Source: CAZSAT01 sp964604675 (GTDB lineage: Bacteria > Myxococcota_A > UBA796 > CAJQPC01). Taken from it: a stretch of 19,541 nt of DNA. The position numbers were made by a program, and so were the translations under genes. The notes under the pieces were generated by a model that saw only the letters and a program-made list of their open reading frames with translations, was not told the DNA's origin and ran no database searches. Positions 1 to 7,626 of this stretch are shown here, in pieces. Position 1 is the first letter of the stretch; each line of letters opens with the position of its first letter. Location: contig CAZSAT010000125.1 of the NCBI GenBank assembly GCA_964604675.1, positions 1 to 19,541 of the forward strand, written 5' to 3'.

Positions 1-724
1 GGAGCTCAGCGACGTAGCCGTCCTCGGTGGGGTCGAAGCCGGTCACCGGCACGACGCCGAAGTCACCGGCGAGCGACTCGTCGACCAGGGGGTGCGCCTG
101 GATGCGCAGCTGACCGACCCCGCCATAGGGAGCGAAGACCGCGTCGTTCACGCCCTTCAGCCGGCCGAAGGGCAGCGCGTAGCCCACCGTGAAGGACCAA
201 TCCAGCACGCCGAGCTCGAGCTCGTCGTTGCCCAGGTAGCCCGAGTAGCCGAGCTGGAAGGACAGGTCGGGGGCCTGCTTGTAGCCCTCGATGAGGCCAG
301 CGCGGCCCCAGGCACCCAAGACCGTCTGGTTGCTGGCGCCGACGTAGCCGGCGCGCGTGCCGACCTCGAGCGACAGAGGCAAGCCCTTGCGAACCTCGAG
401 CCCAGGAATCCAGACGACCGGTGACGGATCGCCGGTTTCGTGGGCGCGCATCCACGGCGAAGGCTCGGCCGAGTCCCCCGAGGCCGAGACGAACGAGAAC
501 GACGAGGTGATGCCCACGTCGAAGCCGTTGACGCCCAGGGTGTTGGCGGGTGCGGTGGGCTTGTTCGCCACCGCCGCTCCGAGCTCGAGGATGAGCTGCT
601 GGTAGTCCGCCGAGACCAGCTCGGGCTCCGTGACCGCGCCGTTCCACTCCCCGAGGCCGGACAACACCACATCGTTGGGGAAGGCAGCCAGGGCCTGGGC
701 GTTGAGCAACAGCGCGGCCAGCAT
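1..724 (-). CDS. Probable exported outer-membrane (beta-barrel-like) protein, C-terminus cut by window edge
   Basis: The frame opens with ATG at 724 and stays open to the left edge, giving about 241 residues. The start is fixed by an in-frame TGA just upstream, next to the moaA stop, and by a GGAGAG Shine-Dalgarno at 732-737, 9 nt from the ATG. The first 19 residues look like a short signal peptide (hydrophobic MLAALLL, then AQALA before AFPND). The rest is rich in Gly and aromatic residues, with alternating patterns such as LSFQLGYSGYLGNDELELG and a repeated GYxG theme typical of outer-membrane beta strands. It follows moaA after 69 nt, so it may be read through or have its own promoter. I do not recognise a named family; the membrane-barrel call is inference from composition. 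The signal peptide lacks basic residues at its start, which is unusual. Confidence 0.6.
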   Translation of the reverse strand, partial: MLAALLLNAQALAAFPNDVVLSGLGEWNGAVTEPELVSADYQQLILELGAAVANKPTAPANTLGVNGFDVGITSSFSFVSASGDSAEPSPWMRAHETGDPSPVVWIPGLEVRKGLPLSLEVGTRAGYVGASNQTVLGAWGRAGLIEGYKQAPDLSFQLGYSGYLGNDELELGVLDWSFTVGYALPFGRLKGVNDAVFAPYGGVGQLRIQAHPLVDESLAGDFGVVPVTGFDPTEDGYVAEL

Positions 725-745
725 CGAACGGCTCTCCGTGGGCTT

Positions 746-778
746 CGCGGATGCTACCGCGGACGCTTGCTCGCGTCC
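746..778. terminator. Two adjacent small hairpins between moaA and the downstream gene
   Basis: GGACGC (761-766) pairs perfectly with GCGTCC (773-778) around a 6-nt loop. CGCGG (746-750) pairs with CCGCG (757-761) around another 6-nt loop. They sit in the 69-bp gap after the moaA stop. No T-run follows, so this may be a weak terminator, an attenuator or simply GC-rich chance. The palindromes are certain; the function is not. Confidence 0.3.
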
Positions 779-793
779 ATCCGGGCGAAGGCG

Positions 794-1774
794 TCAGCCC
801 CCCACGCGGGTCATCACACCTTCGAAGGCTGTGCCGCCTTCCACCGCGCACCCGTGGCCTTCACGCTTTCCGAGGACCATCGACTGCACCGCGGCGGTGA
901 GCTGCTCGGCGGTGGCGCCTCGCCGCAACATGTCTCGCAGCGAGGGGGTGTCGTCGTCCGAGAGGCACGTTCGGAGGTGCCCATCCGCCATCAGCCGTAG
1001 GCGGTTGCAGCTGCCGCAGAACTTCTGTGAGAGCGGGCTGATGAATCCGACGGTGACGCCGAGCTCGGGAACGGCCCAGCGGTCGGCCGGTCCACCAGCG
1101 AGGTCGAGCCCGAGCGGCTCCAGGCTCCACTCGTGCTCGATCGCCGCACGCAACTCCGCGGCCGGGACCGTGCGGTGCCACCGTGCCTGGAAGGGCATGT
1201 ACTCGATGAAGCGCAAGACCACGTCGCCGCCGAAGCCGGCCGCCCAGCGGACGAGGTCGACCACCTCGTGCTCGTTCTCGCCCCGAAGCACGACCGCGTT
1301 GATCTTCACCGGGGTCAGCCCAGCGGCCAGCGCGGCGTCGATGCCTCGGAGCACCCGCGCCAGCGGCGCGCCACGGGTGAGCTTGGCGAAGCGCTCCGGG
1401 TCCAGGCTGTCCAACGACACGTTGAGCCGGGTCAAGCCGGCGTCGGCCAGTGGTCCGGCGAGCTTGTCGAGCTTCAACCCGTTCGTGGTGAGGGCCACCT
1501 GCTCGATGCCTGGAAGCCTCGCGACCCGTCGCACGAGGTCCACGATGTCCCGCCGAAGGGTCGGCTCCCCACCGGTGAGTCGGACACGGCGAATGCCGAG
1601 CGCGGCAAACACCCCGACGATGCGCTCGAGCTCCTCGTAGGACAGCAGCTCCTCCCGCGGACCCAGCTCGAAGCCTTCGGCGGGCATGCAGTACACACAC
1701 CGGAAGTTGCACCGATCCGTGACGCTCACCCGCAGGTAGGTGTGCGCGCGCCCGAAGCCGTCGACGAGCGCCAT
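794..1774 (-). CDS. moaA: GTP 3',8-cyclase (radical SAM), molybdenum cofactor step 1
   Basis: MoaA rearranges GTP with S-adenosylmethionine to (8S)-3',8-cyclo-7,8-dihydroguanosine 5'-triphosphate, which MoaC turns into cyclic pyranopterin monophosphate. The 326-residue length is normal. The radical-SAM cluster motif CNFRCVYC gives Cys22, Cys26 and Cys29. LTGGEPTLRRD follows at about 66-76. The second 4Fe-4S site is KFCGSCNRLRL with Cys253 and Cys256, plus Cys270 in LRTCL. The protein ends in Gly-Gly, the conserved MoaA tail that reaches the active site. The ATG at 1774 overlaps the mrp stop as TGATG. It has no good Shine-Dalgarno of its own, which suggests translational coupling to mrp. The same frame is open far upstream, but that part is antiparallel-free shadow of mrp and does not encode MoaA sequence. 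Confidence 0.97.
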   Translation of the reverse strand: MALVDGFGRAHTYLRVSVTDRCNFRCVYCMPAEGFELGPREELLSYEELERIVGVFAALGIRRVRLTGGEPTLRRDIVDLVRRVARLPGIEQVALTTNGLKLDKLAGPLADAGLTRLNVSLDSLDPERFAKLTRGAPLARVLRGIDAALAAGLTPVKINAVVLRGENEHEVVDLVRWAAGFGGDVVLRFIEYMPFQARWHRTVPAAELRAAIEHEWSLEPLGLDLAGGPADRWAVPELGVTVGFISPLSQKFCGSCNRLRLMADGHLRTCLSDDDTPSLRDMLRRGATAEQLTAAVQSMVLGKREGHGCAVEGGTAFEGVMTRVGG

Positions 1775-2892
1775 CAACCGAGCCCAGCCACCACGGCACG
1801 GGCGACGCCGAGCATCACCTCGACGGTGGGACCGTCGTCGGCCAGCACCGCGGGTGCGCCGTGATCGCCCCCCTCCCGAATGCGTGGATCCAGGGGCACC
1901 TGCCCGAGCACGTCGACGCCGTAGCGCTCGGCCATCCGCACGCCACCGCCTTCGCCGAAGGGGTGCATGCGGCCGCCGCCGGGAAGATCGAGCCAGGCCA
2001 TGTTCTCCACCACGCCGAGGATCGGCACCTCCAGCTTGCGGAACATCTCGACGCCTCGCACCGCGTCGAGCAAGGCGATGTCCTGTGGCGTGGTCACGAT
2101 CACAGCGCCGCTCACGGGAGCCCCCTGGATCATGGTGAGCTGTGCGTCGCCCGTACCTGGGGGCAGGTCGATCACCAGCACGTCCAGCGGCCCCCAGGCA
2201 ACGTCGTGGAGGAACTGCCGGATCAACCCCATGACCATCGGCCCCCGCCAGATGATCGGCTCCGTCTCGGGTGCCAGGAAGCCGATCGACATGCACTTCA
2301 CGCCGTAGCTCATCAGCGGCAGGATCTTCTTGTTCGGACCCGACATCGGCTGGCCGTTGACGTTCATCATCAAGGGCAGGGACGGGCCGTACACATCGGC
2401 GTCCATCAGGCCCACCTTGTGGCCGAGCCGAGCGAGCCCGCAGGCCAGGTTCACCGCCACGGTGGACTTCCCCACGCCGCCCTTGCCCGACGCGACGGCC
2501 ACCACGTGGGTCACGCCCTCGACCGGCTGCTTCGTGACCGGGCCTCCGTGCGCCTGCATGCCTGGACCGCTCATGCCGCGGACCGGGTCCTTCGCCGGCG
2601 GCGCCTTCGCGGCAGGAGCCGGCTTGGGGGCGCGGCCCGCGAGCTGCACGTTGCACACCACGGGGCCCGTCCAGCCCTGGGCTTCGAGGTTGTTGCGCAG
2701 CGCTTCCTGCATGCGCACCCGGTCGTCGCCGCTGTGGCCGGACTGGAAGGTCAGGGTGAGCTTCAGCGTGCCCGCGTCGACGCGTGGCTCCGTGATCATG
2801 CCCGCCAACAACATCGAGCGCCCGGTGACGGGGTCACGGACCTTCGTGGCGGCGGGCTCGAGCGCAGCGAGCGCCGTGGAGATGTCGGACAA
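1774..2892 (-). CDS. mrp: Mrp/ApbC-type P-loop ATPase (Fe-S cluster carrier family), lacking the usual CxxC
   Basis: Residues 1-85 form a MIP18/DUF59-like domain, and 86-125 a Pro/Ala/Gly-rich linker. From 128 on lies the MinD-like ATPase domain, with the deviant Walker A SGKGGVGKS (135-143), DADVYGPS (164-171) and IDLPPGTGD (241-249). The family is known to bind and transfer 4Fe-4S clusters in the cytoplasm. Here it would be well placed to serve MoaA, whose gene overlaps it by 1 nt. In most relatives a CxxC pair lies between the ENM and FGEGGG motifs; this protein has DLPGGG there and only three scattered cysteines (80, 151, 200). The start is TTG at 2892: GGAGG at 2898-2902 sits 5 nt away, and the next in-frame ATG would remove the start of the first domain. 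The gene follows the moaB-like gene after 21 nt. Confidence 0.9.
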   Translation of the reverse strand: MSDISTALAALEPAATKVRDPVTGRSMLLAGMITEPRVDAGTLKLTLTFQSGHSGDDRVRMQEALRNNLEAQGWTGPVVCNVQLAGRAPKPAPAAKAPPAKDPVRGMSGPGMQAHGGPVTKQPVEGVTHVVAVASGKGGVGKSTVAVNLACGLARLGHKVGLMDADVYGPSLPLMMNVNGQPMSGPNKKILPLMSYGVKCMSIGFLAPETEPIIWRGPMVMGLIRQFLHDVAWGPLDVLVIDLPPGTGDAQLTMIQGAPVSGAVIVTTPQDIALLDAVRGVEMFRKLEVPILGVVENMAWLDLPGGGRMHPFGEGGGVRMAERYGVDVLGQVPLDPRIREGGDHGAPAVLADDGPTVEVMLGVARAVVAGLG

Positions 2893-2902
2893 GGGGGCCT
2901 CC
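2893..2902 (-). promoter_or_regulatory. Shine-Dalgarno deciding the TTG start of mrp
   Basis: On the minus strand GGAGG (2898-2902) is followed by five C residues and then TTG at 2892-2890. This optimal spacing is the main reason to accept TTG over the in-frame ATG 26 codons later. Confidence 0.7.
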
Positions 2903-2913
2903 GGGCGTCCCCC

Positions 2914-4074
2914 CTAACGCTGGCTCCAGCTGAGCAGCAGGCTGGCACGCAGCTGCTTCATCGAGCCTTCGTCCCGCGCGCGTCGTCCGTCCCAGGCGTA
3001 CGTCACGTCGCCGCGCCGCGCGTAGACCGTGCGCCCTTCGATGGCCACCAGCTCGCCGTCGCTCGGGTACGGCGCACCGGCCACGCGCCGACTCTCCGTT
3101 TGCAGCTGCTTCCGATCGGGCAGGACCACAGCCTCGTCCGCTACGAAGCCCACGAGCACCGGCCAGCGGTGCAGCGCGATCACCTCCCCGTCGGGGCGCT
3201 GCTCGATGAGCAACACCTTGGCATCGTCATGGCGCAGATCGGGGTAGCCCACCGCGACCCAGTCGCGATCGCCGAGCCGAACCGGGGCAAGCTCGCCCGA
3301 CGCGGCCAGGACGTTGTCCACCGGCGGGTGCCCGCCGATCCAGCCGGGCACGGTGCGCCCCCGCTCGGAGCCCATCACCCCCCCGAGCTGACGGAGCCGA
3401 CGTCGCCAGCCGCGCTCCGACTGCATGCTCTCCTCGTCGTCCGTCGTGTCCGGGATGGGCTCGAGGGTGACCCAGCCCCCTGGCCCGTGCTCACCCTCGT
3501 CGACCACCGGCTCGGCGCGGTGCGGCGGGTGGGGGGTGCTGTCCGGCTCGACCTCGACCGGGGGCACGCGCTCCTTGTGCAGCTCACGCACCAGGTGACC
3601 CAGCTCCCGCCCGATCAGCTTCTGCACAGCCAACCGACAGGCGGCCGGCGAGCCCGGAATGGCGAAGACGAAGGTCTGCCCTGCGAGACCCGCCACGGCC
3701 CGAGACAGCATGGCCGACGAGCCGATCTCCTTGAAGGAGAGGTAGCGGAAGAGCTCGCCGAAGCCGGGCAGCCGCTTCTGCAGCAGCGGCTCGACAGCCT
3801 CGATGGTGCCGTCGGTGAGCGAGACGCCCGTGCCCCCCGACAGGACCACGGCCGCGGCCCTGGACGCGACCAGACGCCTCACGACCTCGCGCACGGCGTC
3901 TACGTCGTCGGGCACCAGGACCCGGTCGACCATGCGGTGCCCGGCGGCCTCCAAGGCCTCCTGCAGCGCCGGCCCGCTTCCGTCCGTGGCCGCATCCCGG
4001 CTGGTCGTGACCACCACGACGTGGACATCGATGGCCCGGCGTCCCGCCGCGGCGAGGTGCTCCTTGTGCCCCAC
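2914..4074 (-). CDS. moaB: MoaB/MogA-like molybdopterin adenylyltransferase fused to an unrecognised C-terminal domain
   Basis: The first ~165 residues are a MoaB/Mog domain: VHVVVVTTSRDA near the start, VVLSGGTGVSLTDGTIEAV (77-95), and GFGELFRYLSFKEIGSSAML (104-123), followed by FVFAIPGSPAA (135-145). This family adenylylates molybdopterin before molybdate insertion by MoeA. Standalone members are about 160-190 residues; this one has 386. Residues ~170-225 are a charged, Pro-rich linker. Residues ~225-386 form a second, beta-rich segment with many short Val/Leu strands (DWVAVGYPDL, AKVLLIEQRPDGEVIALHRW, AVVLPDRKQL) that I cannot assign. The start is GTG at 4074, with GGAGG (4080-4084) 5 nt upstream. 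It lies 37 nt after mobA and 21 nt before mrp, inside the cofactor operon. The MoaB call is firm; the function of the tail is unknown. Confidence 0.88.
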   Translation of the reverse strand: MGHKEHLAAAGRRAIDVHVVVVTTSRDAATDGSGPALQEALEAAGHRMVDRVLVPDDVDAVREVVRRLVASRAAAVVLSGGTGVSLTDGTIEAVEPLLQKRLPGFGELFRYLSFKEIGSSAMLSRAVAGLAGQTFVFAIPGSPAACRLAVQKLIGRELGHLVRELHKERVPPVEVEPDSTPHPPHRAEPVVDEGEHGPGGWVTLEPIPDTTDDEESMQSERGWRRRLRQLGGVMGSERGRTVPGWIGGHPPVDNVLAASGELAPVRLGDRDWVAVGYPDLRHDDAKVLLIEQRPDGEVIALHRWPVLVGFVADEAVVLPDRKQLQTESRRVAGAPYPSDGELVAIEGRTVYARRGDVTYAWDGRRARDEGSMKQLRASLLLSWSQR

Positions 4075-4111
4075 GGGGACCTCCGTTCCCCAAGCCTAAC
4101 CCCAGCTCCGT

Positions 4112-4615
4112 TCAGCGCAGCTGCTCCGGCCGGTTCACGTTGACGAGCCACGCCTCGGGGACGACGACCGTGGCCGCTGGCTCGGCGAAACTCCGCACCG
4201 AGCCGGCGGTGTCGAGCACCCGGGCTGCGCGATCCGCCCATCCCACCGGGAAGATGCCCGACAGAGGATGACGCCGTTCCGCGCCGAGCACCGCAGCGTC
4301 TCCATGCGCCATCAGGCGCGCAAACGCGTCGGCGGGGACGTGCGGCAGGTCACAGGGGGCGACCACGGCCCAGTCTTCACCGGAGGACGCGGCGTCCAGC
4401 AGCGCGGCCAGCACGCCCCGCAACGGGTGCCGCTCGCCGTGCTCGATGACGGTCGGCCGCCAGCGTGCCCGCTTGCCCACGAAGCGCACATCCAGACCCG
4501 CGGCCTCCATCGCGCGCGCCACGCGCTCCGCCATCGGCAACCCGTCCACCAGCTCGTCGGCCTTGTCCCGTCCGAACCGACTGCTGGCCCCGCCGACCAG
4601 CACGTAGCCGCGCAT
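4112..4615 (-). CDS. mobA: Molybdenum cofactor guanylyltransferase (MobA-like)
   Basis: MobA attaches GMP to Mo-molybdopterin to make the guanine dinucleotide cofactor of DMSO-reductase-type enzymes. The nucleotide-binding signature VGGASSRFGRDKA (7-19) matches the family pattern GGxSxRMGxDK, with Phe for Met. Later family marks are PCDLPHVP (87-94), HPLSGIFPV (116-124) and VNVNRPEQL (158-166). At 167 residues it is somewhat shorter than usual (~190-200), and the middle looks compacted. The ATG at 4615 overlaps the moeA stop as TGATG, with little Shine-Dalgarno, suggesting translation by re-initiation. Related NTP transferases (MocA, CTP users) carry similar motifs, but the Moco-operon context favours MobA. 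Confidence 0.88.
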   Translation of the reverse strand: MRGYVLVGGASSRFGRDKADELVDGLPMAERVARAMEAAGLDVRFVGKRARWRPTVIEHGERHPLRGVLAALLDAASSGEDWAVVAPCDLPHVPADAFARLMAHGDAAVLGAERRHPLSGIFPVGWADRAARVLDTAGSVRSFAEPAATVVVPEAWLVNVNRPEQLR

Positions 4616-5874
4616 CAGCAGCGATGGGGCAGGTGGTCGACGTCGGTGTCGTCGAAGCCGTAGGCGGGCTCGGAGCCGCTGGCCCATCGCCAGTCGAGCA
4701 CCTGCACCCGCACACGCTCGCCGACCCCCACCGGCCCCGACGCCGCGGGAAGCAGGGCGAAGCCGTCGGCCTGCACCATCGAACGGAGCACGCCGGAGGA
4801 CTGGGTGCCCGTCGAGCGCGCGACGAGCCCGTCGGCGCTCCACGCCAGCTGCACGCGCACGAAGTGCGCCCGGCCGGGCTTCTTCGCCAGCGGGCTCTCG
4901 AGGGTGGCCTCGACCACCGGCAGGTACGGTCGACGGTCGCCCAGCATCGTGCGCAGGACGGGGCGCACGAACTGGAGGAAGCCGACCATACAGCTCACCG
5001 GATTGCCCGGAAGGCCGACCGCCGGCCGCCCGCCCATCCGCCCGAAGGCCAGGGGCTTGCCCGGCTTCATGCGCACCTTCCAGAAGTCCAGGGTGCCGTC
5101 GAAGGCATCCTTGACGTGGTCGAAGTCCCCCACGCTCACCCCACCGGTGGTGAGCACGAGATCCGCCCGGAGGCACCGCTTCAGCGCGGCTCGGAGTCCG
5201 GCTTCGTCGTCGGGGGCGATGCCGCAGTGCAGCGGGATGCCCCCAGCCGCCTCCACCAACCCCATCAGCGCGAGGGTGTTCGAGGAGTAGATCTGACCGG
5301 CCGCCAGCGGCCAACCCACCTCGACCACCTCGTCGCCCGTGGACAGGATGGCCACGAGCGGCCTCTGTGCGACCATCACCGACGGGATGCCCAGAGCGGA
5401 GAGCATGCCGATCGCAGCAGCATCCAGCACATGCCCGGGCGCGAGGACAGCCTCCCCCTCGGCCACGTCACCGCCACGGGGACGCACGTGCTGGCGCAGC
5501 GTGGGCCGAGCGACCAGCGAGACGCCCAGCTCGTGCTCCGAGCTGTCCTCGACCATCACCACCGCGTCGGCGCCGGGCGGCATCGGGGCGCCCGTCATGA
5601 TCCGGCTGCACTGCCCAGGACCGACATCGACGGTGGGCACCGAGCCCGCGCCGATGGTCTCGAGCACCACCAGGGTGGCCCGCCCATCGACGAAGTCGGA
5701 CACGCGCACCGCGAAGCCGTCCATGGCGCTGTTGTCCCACGGCGGCACGTCGCGGGGAGACGTGACGACTTCCGCCAGGACCCGGCCACGGGCCTGCTGC
5801 AAGGGGACGCGCTCAGGCGGCATGGGCGTCGCGGCGGAGAGCACGCGCTCCAACGCGTTGGCGACGGTCAACAT
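4615..5874 (-). CDS. moeA: Molybdopterin molybdenumtransferase
   Basis: MoeA inserts molybdate into adenylylated molybdopterin. The 419-residue protein has the normal length and domain order. Domain motifs are PPWDNSAMDGFAV (44-56, with the conserved Asp52), RIMTGAPMPPGAD, AILSTGDEVVEVG, TTGGVSVGDFDHVKDAF, KVRMKPGKPLAFG, VGLPGNPVSCMVGF and, in the C-terminal domain, SGVLRSMVQADGFALLP. I chose ATG at 5874 over the GTG one codon earlier because GAGG (5880-5883) is then 5 nt away. The ATG shares its A with the stop of the lytic transglycosylase (TGATG), so the two are probably translationally coupled. The next gene, mobA, overlaps its stop in the same way. The C-terminus ends in a short Asp/His-rich tail. 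Confidence 0.96.
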   Translation of the reverse strand: MLTVANALERVLSAATPMPPERVPLQQARGRVLAEVVTSPRDVPPWDNSAMDGFAVRVSDFVDGRATLVVLETIGAGSVPTVDVGPGQCSRIMTGAPMPPGADAVVMVEDSSEHELGVSLVARPTLRQHVRPRGGDVAEGEAVLAPGHVLDAAAIGMLSALGIPSVMVAQRPLVAILSTGDEVVEVGWPLAAGQIYSSNTLALMGLVEAAGGIPLHCGIAPDDEAGLRAALKRCLRADLVLTTGGVSVGDFDHVKDAFDGTLDFWKVRMKPGKPLAFGRMGGRPAVGLPGNPVSCMVGFLQFVRPVLRTMLGDRRPYLPVVEATLESPLAKKPGRAHFVRVQLAWSADGLVARSTGTQSSGVLRSMVQADGFALLPAASGPVGVGERVRVQVLDWRWASGSEPAYGFDDTDVDHLPHRC

Positions 5875-7595
5875 CACTTCCTCTGGATGCGCAGGGTCTG
5901 GCCCGGCTGGATGGTGCTCGACTCGAGCTCGTTCCAGGCCTTGAGCTCCGACACGGTGCAGCCCTGCGCACGCGCGATGCGCGACAGGCTGTCGCCCGAG
6001 CGCACCGTGTAGCTGAGCCAGTCGTCACGGCTGCCCAGCAGGAGGAGCTTCTGGCCGGGATGGATGGTGCTCGACGAGAGCTTGTTCCACCGCTTCACGT
6101 CCGCCACGCTCACCCCATACGAGGTGGCGATGCCCGAGAGCGTGTCGCCCTTGGCCACCACGTGGGTCACCTCGACCGCCGCGGTGGGCTCACCGCGCAC
6201 GCGCAGACGCTGGCCGGCCACGATGTGATCCGCGTCGGCGAGGCCGTTGTCCTTCTGGATCGTTGCGGTGTCGGTGCCGTAGCGGCTGGCGATGGCCGCC
6301 AGGGTCTCCCCGCCGCGGACCGTGTGGATGGTGGTGGTCTGAGACGCATCCGGCTCGGGCGAGACCTGACCCGCCACGGGAATCTGGAGCTCCATGCCCA
6401 CGTAGATCCGATCTGGATCGTCGATGCGGTTGAAACGAGCCAGGTCGTCGAGCCCGACGCCATACCGGGTAGCGATGGTGCCGAGCGACTCGCCCCGAGC
6501 CACCGTGTGCCGCTTGTAGGTCACCCGGTGCTCGGGGGGCAACGCTTCCAGCGCTGCCAGGAACGCCTTCGAGCGGCCCCGGGGGACATGGACCACCAGC
6601 TCGCCGTCGGGAGGCGTGGCCCCACGGAGCAAGGCGGGGTTCAAGCGCTCCAGGTCCGCCGAGCTCGTGCCGGCACATCGCGCCAGCACGTCCAGGCTGA
6701 CCGACCCGGCCACCTCGACCGTGTCGACACGGAGCTCCGGCTGGTAGTCGAGCCCGTGGAAGCCGTAGCGCTCCGGATGCTTGCCGATGATGGCCGCGGC
6801 CAGGATCTTGGGCACGTAGTTCTGGGTCTGGCTGTGCAGCGCGTCGGCGTCCACGAGCGTCCAGTAGTCCCTCGTGCCCTCCCGCCGACTCGCCCGCTGC
6901 ACGCGCCCGGGACCGGTGTTGTAGGCGGCGAAGGCCAGGTACCAGTCGTCGAAGGTGTCGTAGAGTTCGTCGAGGTAGAGCGCTGCGGCCCGGGTGGCGA
7001 GCAGCGGGTCCCGGCGCTGGTCGACCCAGCTGTCGACGCGCAGGCCGTAGTAGCGCCCCGTGGACGCGATGAACTGCCAGAGCCCGACGGCCGAGGCATA
7101 GCTGCGCGCCTTCGTGGAGAAGCCGGACTCGATCATGGCCAGGAAGGTGAGGTCCCGAGGCAGACCAGCAGCATCGAGCTCGCGGTGCATCATCGGCAGG
7201 TACGCGGTGGACCGCTCCAGGTACCGGGTGTACCAGTCGCGCCCACGTCCCAGGAAGTACCGCATCCAGACGGCGACCCGGTCGTTGAAGACGACGGGGA
7301 GATCGAACTCCGAGGGGTCGATCAGGTCGGCGAACAGCGGGTCGGAGCTCACCGCACCCAGAGGGTCGAGGTAGAGCGACAGCTCGGGTTCGCGCGTCCA
7401 GGCCGCTCCGGAGATGCTGCGCTCGGCGAAGCGCTCGGCGGCCAGTTCCTGAGCAGCCTCGCGTTCTTCCTCGTCCGCCACGGTTCCGGTGGCCGGCTCC
7501 ACGAAGTCCCAGAGGCTGGCGCCGGGCAGCTGGGCCTCGGCCTCGCCAGGGGCGGCGTGCACGAGGGCCAGGGTCGCGAACAGGCAGCAGGTCAC
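5874..7595 (-). CDS. mltD: MltD-like membrane-bound/periplasmic lytic transglycosylase with four LysM repeats
   Basis: The enzyme cleaves peptidoglycan glycan strands to 1,6-anhydro products. The SLT domain spans ~130-265, with the catalytic Glu156 in AMIESGFS, then AVGLWQFIASTGRYYGL, AFAAYNTGPGRV (221-232) and QNYVPKILAA. A degenerate LysM-like region (~295-340) is followed by four clear LysM repeats at about 362-406, 423-467, 477-520 and 528-571. Each starts like HTVxxGESL or YTVRSGDSL and ends near VGMELQIP or PGQTLRI. LysM binds N-acetylglucosamine chains. The GTG start at 7595 has AGGAG (7602-7606) 6 nt upstream, and an in-frame TAG just before it rules out earlier starts. The signal peptide (about 1-15, TCCLFATLALVHA) has no Lys or Arg, so export is likely but not textbook. 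It heads the cofactor operon and overlaps moeA by 1 nt. Confidence 0.92.
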   Translation of the reverse strand: MTCCLFATLALVHAAPGEAEAQLPGASLWDFVEPATGTVADEEEREAAQELAAERFAERSISGAAWTREPELSLYLDPLGAVSSDPLFADLIDPSEFDLPVVFNDRVAVWMRYFLGRGRDWYTRYLERSTAYLPMMHRELDAAGLPRDLTFLAMIESGFSTKARSYASAVGLWQFIASTGRYYGLRVDSWVDQRRDPLLATRAAALYLDELYDTFDDWYLAFAAYNTGPGRVQRASRREGTRDYWTLVDADALHSQTQNYVPKILAAAIIGKHPERYGFHGLDYQPELRVDTVEVAGSVSLDVLARCAGTSSADLERLNPALLRGATPPDGELVVHVPRGRSKAFLAALEALPPEHRVTYKRHTVARGESLGTIATRYGVGLDDLARFNRIDDPDRIYVGMELQIPVAGQVSPEPDASQTTTIHTVRGGETLAAIASRYGTDTATIQKDNGLADADHIVAGQRLRVRGEPTAAVEVTHVVAKGDTLSGIATSYGVSVADVKRWNKLSSSTIHPGQKLLLLGSRDDWLSYTVRSGDSLSRIARAQGCTVSELKAWNELESSTIQPGQTLRIQRK

Positions 7596-7626
7596 AGGGC
7601 GCTCCTATCCGATATGCCCCAGCTCG
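7596..7626. promoter_or_regulatory. Compact divergent promoter region
   Basis: Only 31 bp separate the lytic transglycosylase start from the NtrC-like gene start, so any promoters must lie here or inside the opposite gene. The one AT-richer patch, around TATCCGATAT at 7606-7615, has TATC/GATA arms around a central C. I see no convincing -35/-10 pair, nor a sigma-54 GG/GC site. Confidence 0.3.

Noticed and set aside
794..2656. A possible large fusion of moaA with an N-terminal extension.
   Set aside because: The frame upstream of 1774 is merely open in high-GC DNA; mrp occupies that region in another frame, and the TGATG junction fixes the moaA start.
1861..4143. A 760-codon open frame on the plus strand across mrp and moaB.
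   Set aside because: It is antisense to two well-supported genes, is rich in His, Arg and Gly as expected of a high-GC shadow frame, and shows no family motif.
6000..6500. Near-repeated DNA in the LysM region as mobile or recombinogenic repeat.
   Set aside because: The similarity is that of protein domain repeats; at the DNA level the units differ widely.
7489..7626. An upstream ATG at 7489 for the NtrC-like gene.
   Set aside because: The extra 46 residues run antisense through the transglycosylase leader and look like shadow sequence.
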